Source of the DNA: Leptospira noumeaensis
Lineage (GTDB): Bacteria > Spirochaetota > Leptospiria > Leptospirales > Leptospiraceae
DNA: 64,000 nt
Assembly (NCBI RefSeq): GCF_004770765.1
Contig: NZ_RQFK01000026.1
Location: forward strand, 124,001 to 188,000
Reading direction: 5' to 3'
The notes under the pieces are model-generated. The model searched no databases. It was given only the letters and a program-made list of their open reading frames with translations, and was not told where the DNA came from. Shown one piece after another: positions 17,249-25,999 of this stretch. Numbering within the stretch: position 1 is the stretch's first letter; every line of letters begins with the position of its first letter. The position numbers and the translations under genes were made by a program.

Positions 17249-17821
17249 ATGTCCGATGAAAAAGATTTCCCTAATCAATCCTTATGGTATCCACCTGGAG
17301 GAATCCTCATTTGGATGATTGTACTTGTCGAAGTGCTGACTTTCTGTTTGGGAATCGGTTCCCTTTTGTATGATAAATCCAAGGATCCAACTGGATTTTT
17401 GATGATGCAATCGAAACTAACAAAAACTTTTGCGTTTTGGAATACAATCTTTCTACTCAGCAGTGGATTTTGTATTGCCCTTGCTGTGTTTTATAAAACC
17501 AAACAGAAATTAAACTATTTTACAATTCTTCTATCTGCTTCTATTGCATTTGGATTTGCTTTCCTTTTTCTTAAATTTTATGAGTTTCGAGAGAAATGGA
17601 ACTTAGGTTTCGATTTGGATGGTAATATTTTTTTTAGTTATTATTGGTTACTCACAGGATTTCATTACTTACATGTAGTTGTAGGAGTGCTCATTCTTTT
17701 TATCATATATAGGAGTCGTAAAACAATATCATTCGAAAACTTAGAGGCTGGAGCCATATTTTGGCATATGTGCGATTTAATCTGGCTTCTTTTATATCCC
17801 GCGCTGTATTTGATTCAATAG
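17249..17821 (+). CDS. norE: NorE-like cytochrome c oxidase subunit III family protein
   Basis: Five-helix membrane protein of the cytochrome c oxidase subunit III family. In denitrifiers NorE is an accessory protein for nitric oxide reductase, not part of the purified enzyme. Family marks are WYPPGGILIWMIVLVE near the start, FLKFYEFREKW in the middle and GFHYLHVVVG, then FWHMCDLIWLLLYPALYL at the end. At 190 residues it is the right size for NorE and too short for a standard aa3 subunit III. It has an AAGGAG ribosome-binding site and is followed 8 bp later by norF. Divergent from norC. Confidence 0.85.
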   Translation: MSDEKDFPNQSLWYPPGGILIWMIVLVEVLTFCLGIGSLLYDKSKDPTGFLMMQSKLTKTFAFWNTIFLLSSGFCIALAVFYKTKQKLNYFTILLSASIAFGFAFLFLKFYEFREKWNLGFDLDGNIFFSYYWLLTGFHYLHVVVGVLILFIIYRSRKTISFENLEAGAIFWHMCDLIWLLLYPALYLIQ

Positions 17822-17829
17822 GAGGTAAA

Positions 17830-18060
17830 ATGAAAAGCATCGTAACCACTTATATCATTTTATTATTCATAGTATATTATTCCTTTTTTGGAATGGGAAC
17901 CTCAATTCCCGGAAATTGGAATTTGATCCTCATGAGTGCGGCTAAATTTCTATTCATTTGTTTTGTATTTATGAATCTGAAAGAGGCTCATCTATTTTGG
18001 AAAGTCACCTTTCCGATACTCATTGGAATCTATTCTTTTAGTATCTGGATTCTAACTTAA
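17830..18060 (+). CDS. norF: NorF-like small membrane protein (cytochrome oxidase subunit IV type)
   Basis: A 76-residue protein with three predicted membrane helices. The central KFLFICFVFMNLKEAHLFWK matches the prokaryotic cytochrome c oxidase subunit IV / NorF pattern. I chose the ATG at 17830 because an AGGAGG lies directly before it (17820-17825). A longer in-frame reading exists but runs into norE. It probably acts with NorE in full nitric oxide reductase activity. Its stop overlaps the stop of convergent mtnC by 4 bp. Confidence 0.75.
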   Translation: MKSIVTTYIILLFIVYYSFFGMGTSIPGNWNLILMSAAKFLFICFVFMNLKEAHLFWKVTFPILIGIYSFSIWILT

Positions 18061-18785
18061 AAATGATCCCAAACGGGAAAGGAGTGTGGTTTTTGCGGGA
18101 TATTGCCTGGTCGGTTTAAAATGACTACATCCATTCCCGCCGAACTTGCTGCCTCAGCTTCCTCTACTATATCAGTAAAAAAACGAATTTGATTGGGAGA
18201 AGATTTTAATTCTTTGATAATGTTCTCATAACTTTGTTTTTCTCTTTTCCCACCAACGGCGGTATCATAATAAGAAACAAAATAATTTCTCAAATCACCT
18301 AACTCTGAATACTGGTAAATCAAAATTTGGGCTTCAACAGAACCAGAAGAATACACATGATTCTGTATCCCATCTTCCTGTGCTTTTTTTAAAAACCCAG
18401 GAACATCTGGATAGACAGTGCTCTTGATTTCACCCGATTCATAACCTTGTTTCCAGATTTTTCCTTGGACTTCTTTTAAAGGGCCAAATTTACGATCCTT
18501 CTCAATTAAGTATTCAAAATAAGATGGAACAATCTCAGGAGAAAAAGACAAAAGTTCTGATTTTAGATTGGATTCAGTTTTAGAAAAACGAGATACAAAC
18601 TTTTCTTCTCTTAAAACGATATCCTTTTCAAATTCCAATCGAATTTCTTCCCATTTAACCTCCGTAAACTGATAGTCTTTTAGGAAAGTAACAATATGTT
18701 TTTTAGCATAGGGAAAAAGGATTTGATGGACAAAGGCAATCGGTGCCGTTGTCCCTTCGATATCGAGTAAGTTATGTTTGATCAT
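18057..18785 (-). CDS. mtnC: Acireductone synthase (enolase-phosphatase E1), methionine salvage
   Basis: HAD-superfamily bifunctional enzyme that enolises and dephosphorylates 2,3-diketo-5-methylthiopentyl-1-phosphate to acireductone in the methionine salvage pathway. Motif I is LLDIEGTTAP with Asp8 and Glu10, motif II is VYSSGSVEAQ, the catalytic Lys lies in AVGGKREKQSY, and the acidic motif is RFFTDIVEEAEAA. Its 242 residues fit the family. It lies 15 bp after the MFS gene and may be co-transcribed with it. metK, the other end of S-adenosylmethionine metabolism, is 10 kb away. Confidence 0.95.
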   Translation of the reverse strand: MIKHNLLDIEGTTAPIAFVHQILFPYAKKHIVTFLKDYQFTEVKWEEIRLEFEKDIVLREEKFVSRFSKTESNLKSELLSFSPEIVPSYFEYLIEKDRKFGPLKEVQGKIWKQGYESGEIKSTVYPDVPGFLKKAQEDGIQNHVYSSGSVEAQILIYQYSELGDLRNYFVSYYDTAVGGKREKQSYENIIKELKSSPNQIRFFTDIVEEAEAASSAGMDVVILNRPGNIPQKPHSFPVWDHF

Positions 18786-18800
18786 ATTACTGTAGTAATT

Positions 18801-20159
18801 TTATCCTTCTGTTAACAAACGATTTCGCATTGTTTCTTCATCTTTTTCGTAGTTAAAAAGAATGAGAAACCAAGCCAATGCACAAGGGATCCAAAACAAA
18901 ATCGATAAGGATAGTGCCAAAGCGCGATCGGTTGTTAAACCTAAAATTACAGCAGACATTGCAGGCCCAAGACCTTTTCCCAAATTGTCTGTCAGGTTAT
19001 AAAGAGAAAAGATAGCACTTCTTGATTTTGGAGAGTTCACATTGATAAGCACCGCGCCTACATTCGGCCCCGTGATGGAGATGAGTATACCAGTGATTAC
19101 GTTTAGTCCAATAAATAATGCCATATTTCCAACAATGTTAAATGCATATAACAAATATACTGCTGGGAAAATTCCAAATATAATGGAGAAGATGCAGAGT
19201 AAAGGTTGGTATTGTTTTTTTATATTATAAAGTAACTGACCAAGCACTCCTCCAAAAAATGATCCAATAAAAATACCTATGGCAGCAAAAGTGATCATAC
19301 CAGCAGCGACTTCTTTTGAAAACAGATAAGTGTTTTCATAATAATCTGCTAAAAAAACAAAAAACACACCCCATGGGATACAACCAGGAATGCCTTGTAA
19401 AAATACACCTATGTTGGTTTTATTTTCAAAAAGTATTTTAAAGTCTTTGAATGTAATTTTGTGCGAAAGAGTGTTTGCTGCGTCGACTTCTTCGGAACCA
19501 CCACGTTTTGGTTCTTCACAAAACACTAAATAAATGAAAGCAAAAAGAAAAGAAGGTGCTGACATATAAATGAATGAAGCCCTCCATCCATTAATGGGAT
19601 CAGCCCCACCTAAAATTCCTCCCAGTAACTGACCAACACCCACACCAAGGCCAATCATAAGCGAAACATAACCAGTGGCGATTGCCCTTGAATGACTTGA
19701 AAAATAATCACCTATCAGACTATAAATCAAAGGAAATATTCCCCCTAGTCCAAATCCACAAAGTGTACGCAAAATCAAAAACTCATTATAGGAAGTAGCA
19801 AAACCAGATAAAAAACAAGGAATTTCACCAAGTAAAACAGCAGCAATTAACAAACGTTTGCGCGAAAATGCTTGTGAAAGATACCCCATCGACAAAGAAA
19901 CCAAAGCACCCAAAATAAAAAATAAAGTTGGTACTTCGGCACCAAATTTCCAATCAATCTCTGCCTGACTTGTAATTCCGAGAGAAGCGGCAATATTTTT
20001 CATATTCGGTGCAATTAAGTTTTGATCACCAAACAAAAAGAATGTGAGGGCAAGAATTACCCAAAATGCCAAAATTCCTCTAGACCCATGGTCTGCGAGT
20101 TCGCCAAGGCCAATGAATCTCAAATAGGATGTATCTCGTTTTGTTTGTTTTTGGTTCAT
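18801..20159 (-). CDS. MFS transporter
   Basis: Twelve-helix major facilitator superfamily transporter, 452 residues. The loop 2-3 signature region reads GYLSQAFSRKRLL, and helix 4-5 carries RTLCGFGLGGIFPLIYSLIGDYF, typical of the family. I place the start at the ATG at 20159 because it forms an ATGA overlap with the upstream gene; a reading frame extending further upstream lies inside that gene. The overall pattern recalls spinster- or glycerol-3-phosphate-like carriers, but the substrate cannot be told from sequence. mtnC follows 15 bp later. Confidence 0.88.
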   Translation of the reverse strand: MNQKQTKRDTSYLRFIGLGELADHGSRGILAFWVILALTFFLFGDQNLIAPNMKNIAASLGITSQAEIDWKFGAEVPTLFFILGALVSLSMGYLSQAFSRKRLLIAAVLLGEIPCFLSGFATSYNEFLILRTLCGFGLGGIFPLIYSLIGDYFSSHSRAIATGYVSLMIGLGVGVGQLLGGILGGADPINGWRASFIYMSAPSFLFAFIYLVFCEEPKRGGSEEVDAANTLSHKITFKDFKILFENKTNIGVFLQGIPGCIPWGVFFVFLADYYENTYLFSKEVAAGMITFAAIGIFIGSFFGGVLGQLLYNIKKQYQPLLCIFSIIFGIFPAVYLLYAFNIVGNMALFIGLNVITGILISITGPNVGAVLINVNSPKSRSAIFSLYNLTDNLGKGLGPAMSAVILGLTTDRALALSLSILFWIPCALAWFLILFNYEKDEETMRNRLLTEG

Positions 20160-21181
20160 GGATTGTTTTTCCTTTCTATTTGTTTTCGATAGACAAAAAT
20201 AAATGAGAGCGTAAATAAAAATCCAAGAAACCCTACTACAGCAAAAAGAGATAAATCCCAACTGGTAAGAATGGATCCATTCCAAATTTCTGGATTTGAA
20301 TTGTTCGAGATGGTTGGGAGTGGTTTTCCACCAGAAAATGTAAACTCAACAGGAGTCCCAAAATCCAACGAACTTAGAACATAAGCGCTAAGACCAGGAG
20401 GAACGTCTTTATCCAGTTTGGTGACAGGTGTCCCTTCACCCGTTTTAATTTCCATATCTTGTGGTTTTACAAAGATAGGAAATTTTCCATTCTCTGATTC
20501 AATTAACATTCGTTCGGTGAATTTATCAAACTGATTCGGAATGAAATAGGAAATTTGCATTTCCGAAACACCAGGAAGGATGGCACGATCCAATATCCTT
20601 CCTCCATTTTTTCCTTCTGGGATCCCCAGAGGAATTGCCATCTTACTTCCAGGTTGTTGGATTTGGGCCAAAATTTCTGTGGCTTCTGCTGCTACAGAAT
20701 ATTCTAAAGGTGATAATTTAGAATCAAATGATTTTGGAGGTTTGCTTGAGTTATCAATCAAAAACAATTTGAAAACACGAAGTCCTTTTTTCTCTCGCAT
20801 AACTTGCATTAAACTTTTAATCGCCACTTGTTTGCGATCCGCACCTGTGTCATACACGGTAACATCCTGAGGAGATGTACGAAACTTAGAAGTTGGTGGA
20901 ATCATTTTATTATAATTCACACCTTGGTATTGGATTTGTAAAAGAATGGGTGCTCCTTCCGGCAATTCCGTTTCAGGAAAACGAAATTTTCCAGATTGTG
21001 GGCCAATGTCTGCCAAAGGAACCATTGCTCCTTGTAAAGCTAACATTCGAATGGAATCTGCCTTACCCAATCCACCCGTTGTACCATTTTGAATGGTTCC
21101 ATAAATGGAAAGTTTTTCCGCATAACTGCTGCTTGAGAGAAAAATGAGGATCAATATTGAAAATAGATGGCTTCGAAACAT
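20156..21181 (-). CDS. Unknown exported protein with C-terminal membrane anchor
   Basis: I do not recognise this family. It has a cleavable-looking signal peptide (MFRSHLFSILILIFLSSSSYA, cut near 21), a largely beta-type periplasmic part with a carboxypeptidase-like N-terminal stretch (IYGTIQNGTTGG, then GKFRFPE, about 23-90) and a single C-terminal membrane helix (about 310-330) followed by a basic tail (YRKQIERKNNP). This topology would leave the bulk outside the cytoplasmic membrane. It overlaps the MFS gene by 4 bp, so the two are probably translationally coupled and may work together. Its start overlaps the divergent glycosyltransferase start if that gene uses its first ATG. Confidence 0.7.
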   Translation of the reverse strand: MFRSHLFSILILIFLSSSSYAEKLSIYGTIQNGTTGGLGKADSIRMLALQGAMVPLADIGPQSGKFRFPETELPEGAPILLQIQYQGVNYNKMIPPTSKFRTSPQDVTVYDTGADRKQVAIKSLMQVMREKKGLRVFKLFLIDNSSKPPKSFDSKLSPLEYSVAAEATEILAQIQQPGSKMAIPLGIPEGKNGGRILDRAILPGVSEMQISYFIPNQFDKFTERMLIESENGKFPIFVKPQDMEIKTGEGTPVTKLDKDVPPGLSAYVLSSLDFGTPVEFTFSGGKPLPTISNNSNPEIWNGSILTSWDLSLFAVVGFLGFLFTLSFIFVYRKQIERKNNP

Positions 21182-22120
21182 TCTGATACTTTTTCTCGTT
21201 CTTTCGATTCCAATCCAAGTGAAAAAACGAAAGTTTTTAAAAATTTAGAGGCGACAATAGAGGGTACTGGACATAATGTTTTAGATAGGAAAGGAAAGCC
21301 CGGCTACATGAAGCAACTGAGCGAAATCGTTCACAATTCCTCAAAAGATGAGAGGGATATACTACTAGAATACCAAAATATCGATGTTTCCAAGCTGGAA
21401 ACTCTGAACGTTTTGGGAATTCCCATCGATAATGTCACTACTGACGAAGCCATAGCCAAACTCTTTCGCGTGCTTGAGAAAAAAGAAGGCATGCACCATG
21501 TTTTATTTTTAGATCCCATCAAACTCATGAGGATGCGTCCCAAAAAATCACTCCACCGCATTGCAGAAAAAGCAGGAACTATATTGGTGGAAGGTGCAGG
21601 GATTGGTTGGATGACTTCTGGAAGACTCAAAGAACGAGTCACTCCGATTGCTGTCATGATGGATCTCATTCGTTTGGCAGAACTCAAAGAATTCACAGCA
21701 TTCATCTTTGGAGCCAAAGATGAAATTGTGGAACGCATTTATTTCAACCTCACAAGACATTTTCCCAAAGTTCGAATTGTAGGAAGGCATGCAGGCCATC
21801 TCGATAGACAGAGAGAAATGCGAGTCAAAGAAGCCATTCGTAAAACTGGCCCGGATATCATTTTCCTTGCTATGGACTTTCCAAACCAAGAAATTTGGAT
21901 CGAAAATAACACTGGATACTTTGGTAAAGCGGTTGTGATTGGGGTGGGAGGCGCCTTAGATATGTTATCTGGTGCTGATAAAAAAGCACCAGAGTGGTTT
22001 AAGGAAAGAGGACTCATCTGGCTTTGGAGGATCATCGCAAGACCCTACCGAATCCAAAGGATGTGGGAAACTGTTTACTTCTTATTACTTGGGATCCGCG
22101 AACGATTCCGCAAACATTAA
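21167..22120 (+). CDS. WecG/TagA/CpsF family glycosyltransferase
   Basis: Enzymes of this family (GT26) add N-acetylmannosamine-type sugars to lipid-linked intermediates for surface polymers. Seen motifs: NVLGIPIDNVT near 82, then DPIKLMRMR, ILVEGAGIGWMTS, AFIFGAKDEIV, IVGRHAGHLD, PDIIFLAMDFPNQEIWI, VVIGVGGALDMLSG and the C-terminal APEWFKERGLIWLWRIIARP. The core therefore begins only around residue 80. The first ATG (21167) overlaps the divergent gene by 15 bp with a poor ribosome-binding site. The in-frame ATG at 21308, with an AGGAAAG before it, is a good alternative and would give 270 residues, closer to the family norm of about 250. Confidence 0.85.
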   Translation: MASKHSDTFSRSFDSNPSEKTKVFKNLEATIEGTGHNVLDRKGKPGYMKQLSEIVHNSSKDERDILLEYQNIDVSKLETLNVLGIPIDNVTTDEAIAKLFRVLEKKEGMHHVLFLDPIKLMRMRPKKSLHRIAEKAGTILVEGAGIGWMTSGRLKERVTPIAVMMDLIRLAELKEFTAFIFGAKDEIVERIYFNLTRHFPKVRIVGRHAGHLDRQREMRVKEAIRKTGPDIIFLAMDFPNQEIWIENNTGYFGKAVVIGVGGALDMLSGADKKAPEWFKERGLIWLWRIIARPYRIQRMWETVYFLLLGIRERFRKH

Positions 22121-22152
22121 TTCAAAATACAAATCAAGAACAAACCAATCTC

Positions 22153-22177
22153 GGAGGATAGAATGTATCTATCCTCC
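22153..22177. terminator. Hairpin between convergent genes
   Basis: A perfect 10-bp stem (GGAGGATAGA with TCTATCCTCC) and a 5-nt loop, lying between the convergent glycosyltransferase and TPR genes. Neither strand has a strong T-run after the stem, so it could be a bidirectional terminator or an RNA-stabilising hairpin. Confidence 0.5.
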
Positions 22178-22208
22178 ATTCACCAACTTCTTCCTAATTT
22201 TTTAGAAT

Positions 22209-25200
22209 CTATTTTTTAATTTGATCCAAACGGTCAAGTGTAGGCGCCAACCAATCCTCTAACAATGGTTCGCGGTCAAGTTTGGCACGAGCAAACACCA
22301 AATCTTTATTGGAATTTGCAATTTCACTCACAGATCCAATCTTTCTTGCCGTTTCCATTGCTTTCCAATAGTATTTGAGGGCATTGATGGTATCTTGTTT
22401 TTTCTCATACACTGCCCCAATATTGTTATAAAGAGCAGTGAGGGTTTCATAAACTTCCCTATGGTCAGAGTTTTCTGTATCGACTCGACCCAAACTTTGT
22501 TCTTTGAGTTCAAAATCATCCTTTAACTTCAGATAGTTACCAAGAGCTGCATTGTATTGTCTTGTATAATAGAACGCATTTCCTTTTCCAAAAAGTAAGG
22601 TAGCATTATTATAAATATCTTCTTCTGGAAGTTCTGCCCAAAAATCTAAACTTTGTGCAAAGTCTCCATGATTGTAATCAATCCAACCCAAATAATAATA
22701 ACATTCTCTCAAAATCTTTGGATCTTTGGAGATATCACGATCCAGGGCCGCAAGAAAAGACTCACGAGCCATAAAAAGTCCGTTTCTTCTTTCTTTTTCT
22801 TCATAAGATAAAGTGCCAATACTACGTTCTGGATAGATTTTTTTACCAGGGAATTCCCGTATATTGTCTGTTACATTTATGCCAGCAGCTTCTAAAAATT
22901 GGATTTTACCTAAGTTAAACGAAATCCTTCCGGGGCTTCCTTCGAGTAAGGTTTCATCCTCATCTCTTTCTCCGAGGCGGTCACGATAGTTTTGGTAACG
23001 ATCATCGGCTTCTCGCAGTAACTTCACTGCTTCATCATAATTTTCCGTTTGAATATAATACTCAGCCATTAGCAATACTGCTAAGTAGTGGCGAATATCA
23101 TAAGTGGATGCCAACTCCAATTGTTTGAGGGCGCGTGCCGCTTCCTCTTTTTTGAAATAGAACCTTGCTCTTTGGTAATATCCTTCCGCAAATTTGGAAC
23201 CACCCTCTTTTCCATAAGCAATGTTTAGGAGGTATTCCACATTATCATCAATTTCCATCCCAGTGACTTGGTCTTCTGGATTGATATTGTATTTGATTCT
23301 GACTTCTTCGGAATCCAAATCGATATAAAAGGATGCAAGTTTCGCCAATACAAATAGAGATAATTCATCTTCTATATTGAGAGCATTTCGAACCTGTCTG
23401 TGGTGATTGAGTACATACTGTGGATTTTTATCTCGTTTCCACATTTCGATGTAGGTTGATAAAATCCCACCATGCCCAATTGCATTTTTTGGATACTTTT
23501 CAATGATATCGTTATAGTATTTAACAGCTGTTCCAAACTCTTGTTTGTTATAAAAAATCTTTGCGATTCCTGCAATGGCGTCTACGTTATCAGGATCTCC
23601 CCCATCGGTAAACACTCGTTTGAAGTATTCAATGGCGAGATGGTCATTTTTATATTTCTTGCGATTACTTCCTGGTGGTACTTCGATAAAATCCTTTCTA
23701 TGGAAGGAGTGGAAAGTTCCAAGGGCAATGTAAGTATCAATATCATGGACATTGTATTTGAGGCGAGAAGCAATGTAGGCACCCGCTTTTAAAACCTTTC
23801 TTGGGACTTTATCTTGTGAAGTTAAGTAAAAAGCAAGTTCCGATAGTGGTCTACGTCCAGCCGTTTCTACACCTGCATCATTCCATTCTGTTTTTTTCGC
23901 AAAACTAATATTTGGTACTTCTTTTCTGTTTTCCCAAGCGCGTTTGTGTTCCTTGTCTTCTGGTTCATAACCAAAATCTGGTTCCACTTTCCCAAAACAT
24001 TTTTCAAAAGCTCTTTCATACTGACCGGCTTTGGTATAAGCAATACAGTATTTATTCAAAAATTCTAAGTTATGAGGAAAAATCTCTTCCCCTTTGATAA
24101 AATAATTTTCTGCGTCCGCGAGGAGTTTTTTCTTCTCCAATGCATCCGTTTCATAACTAAACTCTTCGATTTTTTCAAGTCCGAGAGCATACTGTGCTTT
24201 TGCACGATAAGGAACAATTACATACTTCCAAAGAGTTACAATTCCAAAAACTAGGAATACAGCAGCCGCAGAAGACAAAATGGTTCTACGAACTAACTCT
24301 CGTTTGCGGGCAGCACCTTCTTTGGTATATGCATCTCGGCTTGCAATGATGGGAACTCCATCAGCAGCAAACTTACCAGTAGAATCACTGAGTTCGACTC
24401 GTTCTCCCAGAAGACCACTTAGGTAACTTGCAATGTCTTCTGGTTTTTGTTGGGCCTTAATGAGTTCAATGATTTCTTTTTGATTACGAACCGGAATCCT
24501 TTGGTTCACAATCGTATCAATGATGGTTCGTCTTAGTTTTGGTGGGTAACGAAGTAATTCTGCTTGAATGACTGCTAACTCTTCATCGGTTAAGTTAGCT
24601 TCGAGAGATTCTTCTGGTTCTTCTTCCTTACCAAGAGACATGAGGTCTTCCTCAAATCCCCCTGGCCCATCAGAACCAAAGTCATCCATCGTGGAAACAG
24701 GCATATCATCAATCGATGGTACCAAATCGTCAAATGAAGGAGCTCCTAAGTCATCATCCAGACTCGGTGGTTCCATTCCCACACCCAAGTCTCCGAATGG
24801 ATCATCAAACCCACCACCCATGTCAGCAGGTTCGTTGTCACGAGAAGGAGTGGACGGACTGTCCATACCACCAAACGGATCATCCCCAAAACTTTCAGTA
24901 GCAGCAGGGGTCGAACCCATATCCGCAAATGGATCGTCACCAAAAGAAGAATCACCGCCAGAACTTGGAGATGACATATCACCAAACGGATCATCGGCGG
25001 AATCTGTATCAGAGGAAGGAGTGTTATCTCCACCTAAATTAGCAAAAGGGTCATCCCCAAAACTTTCAGTAGCAGCGGGAGTGGAACCCATATCCGCAAA
25101 TGGATCATCGCCGGCAGTGGTAGTGTCTGTTCCTCCGCCAAAATCAAAATCATCTCCGGAAGGTGTGGTTTCTTCCGAACCAGAATCAAAACCAGCAAAC

Positions 25201-25844
25201 AGGTCTTCGTCGGTAGTTGGTGGAGTGTCATCCCCACCTAAATTTGCAAAAGGATCATCGCCAATGACTGGTGCCGGTTTGTCTTCTAAGGGAGCTTCAT
25301 CAATCGCATCTAAATTGCCAAAAGGATCATCACCGAAACTTTCAGTAGCGGCAGGACTAGAACCCATATCCGCAAATGGATCGGCTTCTTCTGTGGCAGG
25401 AGAATCGGTAGCAAAAGGATCTGCATCGTCTGCAGGAGTGGGCGGTGTATCAAAGTCAAAATCGTCTGCGGCTGGTGTGGGTTTAGGACCTTCATCACCA
25501 AGTAGTTCATCTAAATCAATTCCATCATCTTCCTCCGCCTCACGGTTAGGAAGTTTGGGAGCACCAAAATCATCGTCCTCGTCGAGACCAGTAAATGGGT
25601 CTCCAGCGCCGGAATCACCTGCCCCTTCATTATCAAAATCATCGAAGGCAGAGCCTGAATTTTCGTCGGAATTGGATTCTGGTTCTTCAGGTGCGATGGG
25701 ATTTGTATATCCCAGTTTCTCACGTAAAACCTTCGCCATCGGATTTAAGTCTTCCGATGAGAGCGGATTTTTATTGAGAGCCGAAAACATCGTCTCGATT
25801 TGTGTGATTTCTTCCGGACTCAATTTGTCTATCGGCTCAGCCAT
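22209..25844 (-). CDS. Large membrane protein with acidic N-terminal repeats and C-terminal TPRs
   Basis: A 1211-residue protein in three parts. Residues about 45-390 are very acidic and repetitive, with many DDPF units; a longer unit GS(T/S)PAATESFGDDPF occurs three times and is also visible as DNA repeats. One membrane helix (about 520-542, FLVFGIVTLWKYVIV) follows a region with PPKLRRTIIDTIV and a Gly-Glu-Arg stretch. The rest (about 550-1200) is a string of TPR-like helical repeats such as YFIKGEEIFPHNLEFLNKY and ALKYYWKAMETARK. No signal peptide is seen, so the acidic half should be cytoplasmic and the TPRs periplasmic, or the reverse. TPR arrays bind other proteins; the partner is unknown. 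The acidic part has no counterpart I recognise outside Leptospira-type genomes. Confidence 0.85.
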   Translation of the reverse strand: MAEPIDKLSPEEITQIETMFSALNKNPLSSEDLNPMAKVLREKLGYTNPIAPEEPESNSDENSGSAFDDFDNEGAGDSGAGDPFTGLDEDDDFGAPKLPNREAEEDDGIDLDELLGDEGPKPTPAADDFDFDTPPTPADDADPFATDSPATEEADPFADMGSSPAATESFGDDPFGNLDAIDEAPLEDKPAPVIGDDPFANLGGDDTPPTTDEDLFAGFDSGSEETTPSGDDFDFGGGTDTTTAGDDPFADMGSTPAATESFGDDPFANLGGDNTPSSDTDSADDPFGDMSSPSSGGDSSFGDDPFADMGSTPAATESFGDDPFGGMDSPSTPSRDNEPADMGGGFDDPFGDLGVGMEPPSLDDDLGAPSFDDLVPSIDDMPVSTMDDFGSDGPGGFEEDLMSLGKEEEPEESLEANLTDEELAVIQAELLRYPPKLRRTIIDTIVNQRIPVRNQKEIIELIKAQQKPEDIASYLSGLLGERVELSDSTGKFAADGVPIIASRDAYTKEGAARKRELVRRTILSSAAAVFLVFGIVTLWKYVIVPYRAKAQYALGLEKIEEFSYETDALEKKKLLADAENYFIKGEEIFPHNLEFLNKYCIAYTKAGQYERAFEKCFGKVEPDFGYEPEDKEHKRAWENRKEVPNISFAKKTEWNDAGVETAGRRPLSELAFYLTSQDKVPRKVLKAGAYIASRLKYNVHDIDTYIALGTFHSFHRKDFIEVPPGSNRKKYKNDHLAIEYFKRVFTDGGDPDNVDAIAGIAKIFYNKQEFGTAVKYYNDIIEKYPKNAIGHGGILSTYIEMWKRDKNPQYVLNHHRQVRNALNIEDELSLFVLAKLASFYIDLDSEEVRIKYNINPEDQVTGMEIDDNVEYLLNIAYGKEGGSKFAEGYYQRARFYFKKEEAARALKQLELASTYDIRHYLAVLLMAEYYIQTENYDEAVKLLREADDRYQNYRDRLGERDEDETLLEGSPGRISFNLGKIQFLEAAGINVTDNIREFPGKKIYPERSIGTLSYEEKERRNGLFMARESFLAALDRDISKDPKILRECYYYLGWIDYNHGDFAQSLDFWAELPEEDIYNNATLLFGKGNAFYYTRQYNAALGNYLKLKDDFELKEQSLGRVDTENSDHREVYETLTALYNNIGAVYEKKQDTINALKYYWKAMETARKIGSVSEIANSNKDLVFARAKLDREPLLEDWLAPTLDRLDQIKK

Positions 25845-25999
25845 TTAAGGGTCTATTCCTAATGAATTATCGGCCCCTTCTCAAAATGACAGAATATTTT
25901 TTTTATTATGTCAGATGGTTCGCTCGTAAAAAAACCTTTCACTCTCTTTTTTCATTTCTGCCGAAAATTATCTAGAAGGACTCTGCACGACCAACGACT

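Noticed and set aside
20160..20285. N-terminal extension of the MFS transporter
   Set aside because: It would lie inside the upstream coding region and adds a segment that does not fit the family; the ATGA overlap at 20156-20159 is the natural start.
24568..25848. 426-codon open frame opposite the acidic-repeat region
   Set aside because: It is the complement of the DDPF repeats: the Ser/Pro/Gly-rich product has no domain and the opposite strand codes for a protein with a membrane helix and TPRs. Its length comes from the codon bias of the repeat.
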